Shown here piece after piece: positions 43,857-53,073 of a stretch of DNA of 64,000 nucleotides. Location: NCBI RefSeq assembly GCF_905397275.1, contig NZ_CAJPUY010000004.1, positions 1 through 64,000 of the forward strand, read 5' to 3'. Within the stretch, counting starts at the first letter, position 1. Each line of letters begins with the position of its first letter. The translations under genes were made by a program, and so were the position numbers. The DNA comes from Cupriavidus yeoncheonensis (lineage in GTDB: Bacteria > Pseudomonadota > Gammaproteobacteria > Burkholderiales > Burkholderiaceae). The notes beneath the pieces were generated by a model. It worked only from the letters and a program-made list of their open reading frames with translations, was not told where the DNA came from and ran no database searches.

Positions 43857-45299
43857 ATGAACGCACCGGAACATGCCGGCGTGCGGCGGGAAGCCCTGCG
43901 CCTCGCCGACGAGAAGATCTACCGCGACGATGTCATTGAAGTGACCTACCCGTACACCGGGGACGTCATCGCCACCGTGCCCAGGGCTACGCTGGACGAC
44001 GTGCGCCGCGCCTACCGCATCGCGCGCGACTACCAGCCCACGCTGACGCGCTACGAGCGCTACAAGATCCTGATGCGCGCCGGCGAGATCATCGCGTCGC
44101 GGCTGGACGAAATCTCGCGCACCATCACGCTGGAATCGGGTCTGTGCCGCAAGGACTCGCTGTACGAGGTCGGCCGCGCCTCCGACGTGCTGCTGTTCGC
44201 CGCCAACCAGGCACTGGTCGACGACGGGCAGGTGTTCTCGTGCGACCTCACGCACCACGGCAAGAGCCGCAAGGTCTATACGCTGCGCGAGCCGCTGATG
44301 GGCGTGATCACCGCGATCACGCCGTTCAACCATCCGCTCAACCAGGTCATCCACAAGGTCGCGCCGGCGGTGGCCACCAACAACCGCATGGTGCTCAAGC
44401 CCAGCGAGAAGACGCCGCTGGCGGCCTTCATGCTGGCCGACATCCTGTACGAGGCCGGCCTGCCGCCGCAGATGCTGTCGGTCATCACGGGCGATCCGCG
44501 CGAGATCGCCGACGAAATGCTCACGCACCCCGACGTCGATCTGGTGACCTTTACCGGTGGCGTGCCGATCGGCAAGTACATCGCCGCCAAGGCTACCTAC
44601 AAGCGCCAGGTGCTGGAACTGGGCGGCAACGATCCCATCATCGTGATGGAGGACGCCGACCTGGAAGAAGCCGCCACGCTCGCCGCCAGCGGCTCTTACA
44701 AGAACTCGGGCCAGCGCTGCACCGCGATCAAGCGCATGCTGGTGCATGAGTCCGTGGCCGAGCGCTTTGTCGACCTGCTGGTGGCGAAGACCGAGGCCGT
44801 CAGGTATGGCGACCCCATGGACCCGAGCGTCGACATCGGCACGGTGATCGACGAGGCCGCGGCGATCCAGTTCGAGCAGGTGGTCAACGAGGCCATCGCC
44901 GCGGGCGCGACGCTGCGCTACGGAAATATCCGCCGCGGCGCGCTGTACTCGCCCACGGTGCTGGACCATGTCGACCCGGAGATGACCGTGGTGAAGCACG
45001 AGACCTTCGGGCCGGTCTCGCCGGTGATCCGCTTCAGGGACATCGACGACGCCATCCGGATTTCCAACGGTACGGCCTACGGCCTGTCATCGTCGGTCTG
45101 CACCAACCGGCTCGACTACATCACGCGCTTCGTGCGCGAACTCAAGGTGGGCAGCGTCAATGTGCGCGAGGTGCCTGGCTACCGGCTGGAGCTGACCCCG
45201 TTCGGCGGCATCAAGGATTCCGGCCTGGGCTACAAGGAAGGCGTGCTCGAGGCGATGAAGAGCTTCACCAACACCAAGACCTACTCGCTGCCCTGGTAA
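43857..45299 (+). CDS. phnY: Phosphonoacetaldehyde dehydrogenase
   Basis: 480 aa of the aldehyde dehydrogenase superfamily; oxidises phosphonoacetaldehyde to phosphonoacetate with NAD+. The nucleophile Cys288 is in NSGQRCTAI and Glu254 in LELGGNDP; MGVITAITPFNHPLNQVIHK and KPSEKTP are also visible. GRxGQ-type C-terminal TPFGGIKDSGLGYKEG is normal. It lies 51 bp after phnA. Together with PhnW and PhnA it completes the AEP-to-acetate route without a C-P lyase or phosphonatase. Confidence 0.94.
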   Translation: MNAPEHAGVRREALRLADEKIYRDDVIEVTYPYTGDVIATVPRATLDDVRRAYRIARDYQPTLTRYERYKILMRAGEIIASRLDEISRTITLESGLCRKDSLYEVGRASDVLLFAANQALVDDGQVFSCDLTHHGKSRKVYTLREPLMGVITAITPFNHPLNQVIHKVAPAVATNNRMVLKPSEKTPLAAFMLADILYEAGLPPQMLSVITGDPREIADEMLTHPDVDLVTFTGGVPIGKYIAAKATYKRQVLELGGNDPIIVMEDADLEEAATLAASGSYKNSGQRCTAIKRMLVHESVAERFVDLLVAKTEAVRYGDPMDPSVDIGTVIDEAAAIQFEQVVNEAIAAGATLRYGNIRRGALYSPTVLDHVDPEMTVVKHETFGPVSPVIRFRDIDDAIRISNGTAYGLSSSVCTNRLDYITRFVRELKVGSVNVREVPGYRLELTPFGGIKDSGLGYKEGVLEAMKSFTNTKTYSLPW

Positions 45300-45352
45300 G
45301 CGGCGCAGCAACCCGACTCGGAACAGGGCAAGGACAAGGACAAGGAGACATC

Positions 45353-46471
45353 GTGAAAATCGGAGTACCCAGGGAAGTCAAGAACCATGAGTACCGGGTG
45401 GGCCTGACGCCCTCGTCGGTTCGGGAAATCGCGGCACACGGCCACACCGTGCTTGTCGAAACCGGTGCCGGGGCCGGCATCGGCGCCGGCGATGCCGACT
45501 ACCGCAAGGCAGGCGCCACCATCGTCGGGTCCGCGTCCGAGATATTTGCCAGGGCGGAAATGATCGTCAAGGTCAAGGAGCCCCAGGCGGCGGAGCGTGC
45601 CATGCTGCGCGAGGGGCAGATCCTCTTCACCTACCTGCACCTCGCGCCAGATCCCGACCAATGCGCCGACCTGGTCAGCAGCGGCGCGATCTGCATTGCC
45701 TACGAGACCGTGACGCAGGCTGGCGGCGGCCTGCCCCTGCTCGCGCCCATGTCGGAGGTGGCGGGACGCATGTCGGTGCAGGCCGGTGCGCATTGCCTGG
45801 AGAAGGCACGCGGCGGCATGGGCATCCTGCTGGGCGGCGTCGCGGGCGTGGAACCGGCCAAGATCGTGATCCTGGGTGGCGGCGTGGTCGGCTCGAACGC
45901 CGCGCAGATCGCCGTTGGCACGGGCGCGCAGGTGGTTGTCATCGATCGCAGCATCGACGTGCTGCGCCGCATGGACCGCCTGCTGGGCGCGCGCGTCATG
46001 ACGGTATATTCCAATCAGGACAACCTGGAGCGCCACGTACTGTCGGCGGACCTGGTGATCGGCGGCGTGCTGGTGCCCGGTGCCGCGGCACCCAAGCTGG
46101 TCACCAGCGCGATGGTCGACGCCATGAAGCCGGGCGCGGTGATCGTCGACGTCGCCATCGACCAGGGCGGATGTTGTGAAACGGCGCACGCCACCACGCA
46201 CGCGGAGCCGACCTACACCGTTGGCAAGGTCTTGCACTACTGCGTGGCCAATATGCCGGGCGCGGTTCCGCGTACCTCTACCTATGCACTGAACAACGCC
46301 ACGCTGCCGTTTGCATTGCAGATCGCCGACAAGGGATGGAAGGCAGCCCTTTCCGATAACGCCCATCTGGCGAACGGCCTGAACGTGGCGCTCGGCCGGG
46401 TGACCTGCCGGGAAGTCGCGCAGGATCTTGGCTACGCCTACGTGGATCCCTCCGCCGTGCTGACTGCCTGA
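45353..46471 (+). CDS. ald: Alanine dehydrogenase
   Basis: 372 aa, GTG start at 45353 with AAGGAG five bases upstream. Converts L-alanine plus NAD+ to pyruvate, ammonia and NADH. Family residues: Arg15 in HEYRVGLTP, Lys75 in VKVKEPQ, His96 in FTYLHLAPD; the NAD motif [20 protein letters not shown] is at about 165-184; [12 protein letters not shown] holds the C-terminal site aspartate. Placed at the end of the phn operon it would recycle the alanine formed by PhnW to pyruvate. The ribosome site region is built of AAGGAC repeats. Confidence 0.93.
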   Translation: MKIGVPREVKNHEYRVGLTPSSVREIAAHGHTVLVETGAGAGIGAGDADYRKAGATIVGSASEIFARAEMIVKVKEPQAAERAMLREGQILFTYLHLAPDPDQCADLVSSGAICIAYETVTQAGGGLPLLAPMSEVAGRMSVQAGAHCLEKARGGMGILLGGVAGVEPAKIVILGGGVVGSNAAQIAVGTGAQVVVIDRSIDVLRRMDRLLGARVMTVYSNQDNLERHVLSADLVIGGVLVPGAAAPKLVTSAMVDAMKPGAVIVDVAIDQGGCCETAHATTHAEPTYTVGKVLHYCVANMPGAVPRTSTYALNNATLPFALQIADKGWKAALSDNAHLANGLNVALGRVTCREVAQDLGYAYVDPSAVLTA

Positions 46472-46483
46472 GAGCGCTCTTGT

Positions 46484-46512
46484 GGACTACGCCCCCTTCC
46501 GGAGCGTAGTCC
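46484..46512. terminator. Hairpin between convergent ald and Kef-like genes
   Basis: GGACTACGC (46484-46492), 11-base loop, GCGTAGTCC (46504-46512): a perfect 9-bp stem. No long T-run on either strand. Its position between converging genes suggests a shared terminator. Confidence 0.55.
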
Positions 46513-46567
46513 GTTGCGAACAGTCGCGTCTCAGGCCTCACGCGTCTGCCCGCGGCAGCCCGCTGTA

Positions 46568-47782
46568 TCAATGCAAATCAGCATCGCGGGCTTCGTTGGG
46601 CGGGCTCTCCGCGGGCAGGTAGGGCTCGCCCGGTCTGCGTCGCGCCATGCCGCGCTGGGCCATCAGCAGGAGTGGCGTGGCGGCCATCGATAGCGCCACC
46701 ACGGCGGTCACGATCGACAACTGCTCGCTGTTGACCAGGCGCGCGCCCTCGGCGGCAGCCATGACGACAAACGCAAACTCCCCGCCCTGGGAGATCAGGA
46801 TCGCGAAATACAGGCGTTCCCGCTGCGGCACCTGGAACCGCTTTGCCAGGTACAGCAAGGCCGCCAGCTTGGTGCCGACGAGCAGGAAAACCAGTACCGC
46901 GACCAGCAGCGGGTTTCTTGCCAGCACGCCAAAATCGATGGACATGCCGACCGCCATGAAGAACAGGCCAAGCAGCAGGCCTTTGAACGGCGCGATATCG
47001 GCCTCGATCTCCTCGCGGCAATCGGAACCCGCCAGCAGCACACCGGCCAGAAACGCACCCAGCGACATCGAAAGGTGCACACTGTGCATCAGCAGTGCAA
47101 TGCCAATCACCCAGAGCAGCGCGAATACCGTCAGCGTGTCGCGCGTGCCGCTGCGCCGGATGAAGGGCAGCAGGTATCGCAACAGGAAACTGCCGCCAAG
47201 GATCACCAGGGCGAGCATGGCCAGCGCGCCGACGGCAAGGCTCCAGCCGTCATTCGATGCGTCGGCGGCCGGCACCGGAGACAGCAAGGGCAACAGCGCG
47301 ATCATCGGAATCGCGGCAATATCCTGGAACAGCAGTATCCCGAAGCTGGTCTGGCCAAGGCGCGTATGCATCAGGCCCTGTTGCTCCAGAATCGCAATGA
47401 CCATCGCCGTCGACGACAGGGACAGCGCAAATCCGGCGGCAATGCCGACGCGCCAGTTCACCCCGAAGGCGATGAAGGCAATCGCCAGCAGCGCCGCACA
47501 CAGCAACACCTGGAGCCCGCCGTAGCCGAAAATGGACTGGCGCATCTTCCACAGCTTGCGGACGTCCATTTCGATACCGATGACGAACATCATCAGCACG
47601 ATACCGAGTTCGGAAACATGGAAGACCGGGTCCACCTCCTTGACCAGGCCGAGAGCGGAGGGCCCCAATGCCACGCCGGCTACGAGATAGCCCAGCACCG
47701 AGCCGAACCCGAGCCTTACCGAGATGGGCACCGCGATCAGGGCAGCGCCAAGGAATAGCACGGCGTCGAGGAGGAGACTCAT
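46568..47782 (-). CDS. CPA2-type cation:proton antiporter (Kef-like membrane domain only)
   Basis: 404 aa, about twelve membrane helices. The KefB/KefC membrane signature is visible: LGYLVAGVALGPSALGLV, FVIGIEMDVRKLW, SLSSTAMVIAILEQQG, LLFQDIAAIPMIALLPLL with the conserved acidic residue, and FLAGVLLAGSDCREEIEADI. Full KefB/C proteins are about 600 aa; the C-terminal NAD-binding RCK domain is missing here and the chain ends soon after the last helix. It would exchange K+ or Na+ for H+. It stands alone, convergent with the phn-ald operon. Confidence 0.88.
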   Translation of the reverse strand: MSLLLDAVLFLGAALIAVPISVRLGFGSVLGYLVAGVALGPSALGLVKEVDPVFHVSELGIVLMMFVIGIEMDVRKLWKMRQSIFGYGGLQVLLCAALLAIAFIAFGVNWRVGIAAGFALSLSSTAMVIAILEQQGLMHTRLGQTSFGILLFQDIAAIPMIALLPLLSPVPAADASNDGWSLAVGALAMLALVILGGSFLLRYLLPFIRRSGTRDTLTVFALLWVIGIALLMHSVHLSMSLGAFLAGVLLAGSDCREEIEADIAPFKGLLLGLFFMAVGMSIDFGVLARNPLLVAVLVFLLVGTKLAALLYLAKRFQVPQRERLYFAILISQGGEFAFVVMAAAEGARLVNSEQLSIVTAVVALSMAATPLLLMAQRGMARRRPGEPYLPAESPPNEARDADLH

Positions 47783-47892
47783 GATCCGCCTTCGCTTCGT
47801 GGCTGATGATTGGCGAATTCTAGACGCTATTGCATTGGCGCAACAGGCTGCCGGCCGCGGATTGCCGCCGGTGCGCTAACCTGCCCTCTTCC

Positions 47893-49137
47893 CTAAGCCA
47901 TCAGCAGCGCGTCGTATTCCTCCCGGAACTGATGGAGCGAGCTGTCCACCACCGTCACGGCGCCGTCGATCAGTCCGCAGCGCCCGCTGCCGGGAAGGAT
48001 GCGGCACAGGTTTTCCAGCGCTTCCAGGTCCGCGCGCACGCCGCGGCCCGTATCTATCCGGTTGAGCAGCCGCATCAGCTGGAAGGTCCCGCCCTTGCAC
48101 GGCGGGCACTGGCCGCATGAACCCTGGGCGAAGAAGCTCACGTACTCGGCCACCTTGCGCACGATGCTGGTGCCTTCCGAGACCACGATCATGGCCCCGG
48201 TCCCCAGCCGAGAACGCCGCTGCCGGACCGAGTCGAAGTCGAGCGCCACGTCCAGGTCGCGCTTGGTCAGCAGGGTATTGGACGGGCCGCCCGTGAACAC
48301 CGCCTTGAATTCCTTGCCCTGCAACATCCCGCCGCCGTGCCGAAACACCAGGGTCTCCAGGCTGGTGCCCATCGGCAGTTCATACAGGCCGGGCCGCAGG
48401 ACATCGCCCGAGAGCGAATACAGCTTGGTGCCCGCGGCATTGCCGAGCCCCAGGTCCCGGTACCACTGCGCCCCGTGACGCAGGATGCCGGGCACATGAG
48501 CCAGCGTCTCGGTGTTGTTCACCACCGTGGGCGCGCCGTGCACGCCGTGCTGGGCGGGGAAAGGCGGCTTGCGGCGAGGGAACGGGAACCCGCCCTCGAC
48601 GCTCGCGATCACCGCGGTTTCCTCGCCGCCGATATACAGACCCGAGCTCGGCACCACGCTGAGTGACACCGGTCCGCCGACCCATTGCGCAAGCTCCGCG
48701 AACTGCGGATGCGCGTGCCACTGCTCCACCGCCTTGCGGACCATGGCGAGCGCCAGCGGCTGATGGGGGTTGACGTACAGCACCACATGGTTGGCCCGTG
48801 TGGCGGCCGCGGCGATCAACGCGCCCTCGATCACCTGGTGCGGCGTGTGCTCCAGCAGGAACCGGTCCTTGAATGTGCCGGGCTCGTCCTCGTTGCCATT
48901 GCAGATGATGTACTTGTCGCCGTCGGGCGCGGCCGCCACCGGCGCCCATTTGCGATGCGTGGCGAAGCCCGCGCCGCCCATGCCGCGCAGGTCCGCCTGC
49001 TCGATCACGGCAAGGATGGCGCCCGGATCGCGCAGCGCCGCGGCCAGGCCTTCTCCGCCGCCTTGTGCGAGCCAGGCCTCCAGGTCCGCGCCGACCAGGA
49101 TGTGCTCGTTGAGAAGTACCTGATTCACGCTATCCAT
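47893..49137 (-). CDS. NuoF-like NADH-binding flavoprotein subunit
   Basis: 414 aa from ATG at 49137, CGGAG upstream. It resembles the 51-kDa subunit of complex I and the beta subunits of NAD-linked hydrogenases or formate dehydrogenases. FMN/NAD-binding parts are RGMGGAGFATHRKW (51-64) and CNGNEDEPGTFKDR (79-92), GEETAVIASVEG is at 171-182, and the 4Fe-4S ligands are Cys341, Cys344, Cys347 (SCGQCPPCKGG) and Cys387. There is no extra N-terminal 2Fe-2S thioredoxin-like domain. It lies 19 bp after the flavoprotein and should feed NADH electrons to it. Confidence 0.88.
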   Translation of the reverse strand: MDSVNQVLLNEHILVGADLEAWLAQGGGEGLAAALRDPGAILAVIEQADLRGMGGAGFATHRKWAPVAAAPDGDKYIICNGNEDEPGTFKDRFLLEHTPHQVIEGALIAAAATRANHVVLYVNPHQPLALAMVRKAVEQWHAHPQFAELAQWVGGPVSLSVVPSSGLYIGGEETAVIASVEGGFPFPRRKPPFPAQHGVHGAPTVVNNTETLAHVPGILRHGAQWYRDLGLGNAAGTKLYSLSGDVLRPGLYELPMGTSLETLVFRHGGGMLQGKEFKAVFTGGPSNTLLTKRDLDVALDFDSVRQRRSRLGTGAMIVVSEGTSIVRKVAEYVSFFAQGSCGQCPPCKGGTFQLMRLLNRIDTGRGVRADLEALENLCRILPGSGRCGLIDGAVTVVDSSLHQFREEYDALLMA

Positions 49138-49156
49138 GGCACGCTCCGTGGACCGT

Positions 49157-50806
49157 TCACCGCGTGCCGCCGACCGCCCGGCCACGGGTGCCGGCGTTCA
49201 GTCCGGCGTCGACGCGCAGGTCGAAATGCGCATACCCCGGGAACAGCCGGGGCGCCTTGACGTGCAGCGGCAGCCCGGCCAGCGTCAGTTCGCGCTGCCA
49301 CGCATGGACATGGCCGATCCCCGCGCGCGCAGCCATCAGGCTCCCCTTCGCCTGCGCCGCGTCGGCACCGGCACGCCGGCCCATGCTCAGGATGTCGAGC
49401 AATGCATTGCCCATCAGCCGGTTGCGGCCGTGGATGCCGCCCGTGACCTCGCCGACGCAGTACAGCCCCGGCACGCTGGTCGCGCCGGTCTTGTCGATGG
49501 CAACGCCACCATTCTGGTAGTGCAGGGTCGGATAGACCAGGAACGGCTCCTGCGCGGCGTCCTGCCCGCACTTGTGTGCTAGGTGGCGCAGCGTCACGAG
49601 GCGCTTGGCAAGGATGCCGGGATTCTCCATTTCCAGCGTCGGTGTATCGAGGAACACCCCGACCTGTTCGCCGCGCACGATGCCGCGCCCCTGCGCGCAT
49701 TCGCGCAGGATTGCCGAGGCCACCACGTCGCGCGGCTTGAGTTCGTCGACAAAGCGCTCGCCCTCGCCATTGAGCAGCTTCGCGCCGGCCGAGCGTGCCG
49801 CTTCCGAGATCAGGCCGCCGGCAAGGTGCGGCGGATAGGCGATGCCGGTCGGGTGGTACTGGAACGAGTCGAGTTCACGCAGGCGCGCCCCGAGCCGGTA
49901 GGCGAGCACCAGCCCGTCGGCCGTGGCGCCGTAGTGGTTGGAGGTCGGGAACGCATTCAGGTGCAGGCGCCCCGCTCCACCGGTAGCCAGGATCACGGCG
50001 CGCGCGCGCACCAGCACGAAGGTGCGCCACTCCAGGTTGTAGACCACGGCACCGGCGCAGCGGCCCCGCTCATCCGACAGCAGCTCGACCGCCGGGCAGC
50101 GGTTCCACACCGCGACGCCGGGTTCCATGTCGACGGCCTCGCGCAGCACGCGCATCATCTCCAGGCCGGTGTAGTCGCGGTAGGAAAGGATGCGCGCGGC
50201 AGAGGCACCGCCCGGCTTCTTGCGCAACAGGTTGCCGCCGAAGGGCCGCTCCTCTTCCTGGTCGAACATCATGCCCAGCCGGATCAGCCAGCGGACCACG
50301 TCGGGCCCGTCCATCACCATCTGCGCGACCAGTTCGGGATCGCCGCAGAAGTGCCCCGCGCGCAAGGTGTCTTCGAAATGCAGCTGAGGGCTGTCGTCCT
50401 CGCCGATGGCCGCCTGGATGCCGCCTTCGGCCATCACGGTATTGCTGTCGCCCAGGCGCAGCTTGGTGGCAAGGATCACCCGCGCACCCTGCCCGGCCGC
50501 GGTCAGCGCCGCGGCGCAGCCGCCCCCGCCGCCGCCAATGATCAGCACATCGGTGGAGACCAGCTGCGCGCCGGCCATGTCGACGTCATCGATCAGCGCA
50601 TTGGCCTGCAGGCAGCGCGCGAGATCGGGCTGGCAGGGGTCGCCCCGGTTGACGCCGACGGCCAGTGCCACGCGCGCATTGGGCCCGTGATCGGGGTGGT
50701 AGCCCTTGAGGAGTTCATCGACGGCGATATCGTCGCTGCGCACCTTCGGCGCCACGCCGGGGCGGTAGCGGCTGCGCGCGTCTTCGTAAGGAATGCCCGC
50801 TGGCAT
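49157..50806 (-). CDS. Fumarate reductase/succinate dehydrogenase-like flavoprotein
   Basis: 549 aa. An N-terminal extension of about 80 residues precedes the FAD motif DVLIIGGGGGGCAAALT (86-102). Active-site landmarks of FrdA/SdhA are conserved: EGGIQAA, His318 in FQYHPTG, the catalytic-type Arg359 in ELKPRDVVASAI, His429 in PTLHYQNGG, and GRNRLMGNALLDIL. At the place of the covalent-FAD histidine there is Asn122 (GDSNTVMAEGG), so FAD should be non-covalently bound, as in soluble fumarate reductases and L-aspartate oxidase. No membrane anchor gene is nearby. Middle gene of a three-gene redox operon. Confidence 0.87.
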   Translation of the reverse strand: MPAGIPYEDARSRYRPGVAPKVRSDDIAVDELLKGYHPDHGPNARVALAVGVNRGDPCQPDLARCLQANALIDDVDMAGAQLVSTDVLIIGGGGGGCAAALTAAGQGARVILATKLRLGDSNTVMAEGGIQAAIGEDDSPQLHFEDTLRAGHFCGDPELVAQMVMDGPDVVRWLIRLGMMFDQEEERPFGGNLLRKKPGGASAARILSYRDYTGLEMMRVLREAVDMEPGVAVWNRCPAVELLSDERGRCAGAVVYNLEWRTFVLVRARAVILATGGAGRLHLNAFPTSNHYGATADGLVLAYRLGARLRELDSFQYHPTGIAYPPHLAGGLISEAARSAGAKLLNGEGERFVDELKPRDVVASAILRECAQGRGIVRGEQVGVFLDTPTLEMENPGILAKRLVTLRHLAHKCGQDAAQEPFLVYPTLHYQNGGVAIDKTGATSVPGLYCVGEVTGGIHGRNRLMGNALLDILSMGRRAGADAAQAKGSLMAARAGIGHVHAWQRELTLAGLPLHVKAPRLFPGYAHFDLRVDAGLNAGTRGRAVGGTR

Positions 50807-50819
50807 GATCGCGTTCCCC

Positions 50820-51464
50820 TCAGGCCGGTGGCCGCGCGCCGGGCGCGTCGAAATCGATCGTCATCTGGCCGCTCTCGATCTGTTGCAGGCGCAACATCAG
50901 GTTGGCCGGGCGCAGCGTCTGCGCGGCGATCATGCGCCGCACGAACAGGCCGAGATGGTTGGGGCGGATATGCTCGGGGCAGGCCAGCGTGCACAGATTG
51001 CACATGACGCATTCGTCAAAGACGCGGCTCGCCGCGGTCAGCCTGCCTTCCACGGCGCCGCGCACGCCTTCCTGCACCTCGAGTCCCTTCGGGCAGGCGC
51101 GGTCGCAGCCGCTGCAGTGACGGCAATGCGCCGCCTCCGGAAATACCTCGGCGATGGTCCGCATGGCCTCCCAGCTGTCGCTGGTCTCCTCGATGCGGTA
51201 GACGTGCCGCTCCGACTCCGTGAAGTAGTCCAGGAAGGCGACCTGCATGCCGTCCTCGACCAGGGTCTCGCAGGCCAGTGCGGTCTTCACGTCGGGATCG
51301 CCGCTACGCCGCACCATGACGCGGCATGAGCCGCATACGCCCTGGCCCATGCAGCCGACGCCTTCGACCAGCGTTTCGCCTGCATGCAGGAACGCCTGCA
51401 GGATGGAGCAATTGGCGGGCGCCTCGACCGGGCGTCCTTCGATGCTCATGCGAACCAGTCCCAT
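50820..51464 (-). CDS. 2Fe-2S plus 2x4Fe-4S electron-transfer protein (FrdB/SdhB-like)
   Basis: 214 aa. The N-terminal ferredoxin fold binds a 2Fe-2S cluster through Cys38, Cys44, Cys47 (GCMGQGVCGSC) and Cys65. The C-terminal half has two full CxxCxxCxxxCP motifs: Cys114/117/120/124 and Cys152/155/158/162. SdhB normally has a 3Fe-4S cluster in place of one of them; here all ligands are cysteine. First gene of the operon, 13 bp before the flavoprotein. It would carry electrons between the NuoF-like subunit and the flavoprotein. Confidence 0.88.
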   Translation of the reverse strand: MGLVRMSIEGRPVEAPANCSILQAFLHAGETLVEGVGCMGQGVCGSCRVMVRRSGDPDVKTALACETLVEDGMQVAFLDYFTESERHVYRIEETSDSWEAMRTIAEVFPEAAHCRHCSGCDRACPKGLEVQEGVRGAVEGRLTAASRVFDECVMCNLCTLACPEHIRPNHLGLFVRRMIAAQTLRPANLMLRLQQIESGQMTIDFDAPGARPPA

Positions 51465-51517
51465 CGTCTCGCCCCTGTCGCAGGCGCCGTCGGCGCCATA
51501 CTGGCGTTTCCGCCGAA

Positions 51518-51534
51518 AAGGTCATATAAACCTT
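51518..51534. promoter_or_regulatory. Inverted repeat between the redox operon and the DASS transporter
   Basis: AAGGT, seven AT-rich bases (CATATAA), ACCTT, in the 104-bp gap between the divergent starts. The TATAAA-like centre could be a -10 element, so a protein bound here would affect at least one of the two promoters. Confidence 0.45.
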
Positions 51535-51568
51535 AGCACAGCCGAGGCTTTTGCAAAGGGAGCGTCGC

Positions 51569-53011
51569 ATGCGTGCTTACTGGAAACCGCTTGCACCCGT
51601 GCTCGCGGCGATCGTGATCGCCCTCATTCCCGCCCCGGCGGGCCTTGCACAGCACGCCTGGTACTACTTCGCGATCTTCGTCGGCGTGATTGTCGGCCTG
51701 ATGCTGGAGCCCCTTCCGGGCGCAGCCATCGGGCTGATCGCCGTGACGCTGGTGGCGGTCCTGGACGAGTGGGTGTTCTTCAGTCCGGAACAGCTCGCCA
51801 AGCCGGGGTTCAATCCGGGCAATGCCTCCCTGGCGTGGGCGCTTTCCGGCTTCGCCAACAGCACGGTATGGCTGATTTTCGGAGCCTTCATGTTCGCCCT
51901 CGGGTACGAGAAGACCGGCCTGGGCAGGCGCATTGCCCTGCTGCTGGTGCGCGCCATGGGGCGCAAGACGCTCACGCTCGGCTACGCGGTGATGATGGCC
52001 GACGCCTTGCTGGCGCCGTTCACGCCGTCCAATACGGCGCGCAGCGGCGGCACCATCTTCCCCGTCATCCGCAACCTGCCGCCGCTCTATGACTCGAAGC
52101 CGAACGATCCTTCGGCACGGCGGATCGGCTCGTACATCATGTGGACCGCCATTGCCAGCACCTGCGTGACAAGCTCGATGTTCCTGACCGCGCTGGCGCC
52201 CAACCTGCTCGCGGCCGAGCTGATCCGCAAGACGGTGCAGGTCGACCTGAACTGGATGCAGTGGTTCCTGGCCTTCGCGCCGGTCGGGATCGTGCTGTTG
52301 CTGGCGGTGCCGCTGCTCGCCTACATACTGTATCCGCCGGAGGTAAAGGAAGGGAACGAGGTGCCGGCCTGGGCCGCCGAAGAGTTGCAGAAAATGGGGC
52401 CGCCGAGCCGCAACGAACTGGTGCTGGCCGTGCTCGTCCTGATCGCGCTGGCGCTCTGGATCTTCGGGGACAAGCACGTGAACGCGACCACCGCGGCGAT
52501 GCTTGTCATCAGCATCATGCTGATCACCGGCGTCGTGACCTGGGACGACATGCTCGCCAACAAGCAGGCCTGGAACACGCTGGCCTGGTTCGCCACGCTG
52601 ATCGCGCTGGCCGACGGCCTGAGCCGCACCGGCTTCGTCAAGTGGTTTGCCGACACCATGTCGACCCATATGAGCGGCTTTTCGCCGTTGACCGCGGCAA
52701 TCATTCTGGTGCTGATCTTCTTCTTCACCCACTACATGTTCGCCAGCGTCACCGCGCATGCGACCGCGATGCTTCCGGTCATGCTCAGCGTCGGCACCAC
52801 CATCCCCGGCATGCACATGCCGTCCTACGCGCTGATGCTGGCGCTGACGCTCGGCATCATGGGCATCCTCACGCCGTACGGGACCGGTCCCAGCCCCGTG
52901 TACTTCGGCAGCGGCTACCTGCCGGCCGGCGACTACTGGCGCCTCGGTGCCATCTTTGGCGTCATCTACATCGTCGTCTTCCTGCTGATCGGCGTGCCCC
53001 TGCTGCTTTGA
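51569..53011 (+). CDS. DASS/CitT-family dicarboxylate transporter
   Basis: 480 aa from ATG at 51569, with AGGGAG six bases upstream; a TTG at 51551 is less likely. About twelve membrane helices. The family signatures are TPSNTARSGGTIFPV (first half) and, in the second half, FASVTAHATAMLPVMLSVGT and LTPYGTGPSPVYFGSGYL. Relatives are the 2-oxoglutarate/malate translocator, the tartrate:succinate antiporter TtdT and CitT. It should import or exchange C4 dicarboxylates for the divergently encoded fumarate-reductase-like complex. Confidence 0.9.
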   Translation: MRAYWKPLAPVLAAIVIALIPAPAGLAQHAWYYFAIFVGVIVGLMLEPLPGAAIGLIAVTLVAVLDEWVFFSPEQLAKPGFNPGNASLAWALSGFANSTVWLIFGAFMFALGYEKTGLGRRIALLLVRAMGRKTLTLGYAVMMADALLAPFTPSNTARSGGTIFPVIRNLPPLYDSKPNDPSARRIGSYIMWTAIASTCVTSSMFLTALAPNLLAAELIRKTVQVDLNWMQWFLAFAPVGIVLLLAVPLLAYILYPPEVKEGNEVPAWAAEELQKMGPPSRNELVLAVLVLIALALWIFGDKHVNATTAAMLVISIMLITGVVTWDDMLANKQAWNTLAWFATLIALADGLSRTGFVKWFADTMSTHMSGFSPLTAAIILVLIFFFTHYMFASVTAHATAMLPVMLSVGTTIPGMHMPSYALMLALTLGIMGILTPYGTGPSPVYFGSGYLPAGDYWRLGAIFGVIYIVVFLLIGVPLLL

Positions 53012-53073
53012 GCCGGCACCCTTCGCTGGCGCCGCACCGCGCCTGACAGAGCTTCGCGTCAAAAGACTGGACT

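Noticed and set aside
48000..51464. Assignment of the redox operon to complex I, succinate dehydrogenase or L-aspartate oxidase
   Set aside because: Only one complex I-like subunit is present, no membrane anchors exist, and L-aspartate oxidase (NadB) is a single subunit without the FeS and NuoF-like partners.
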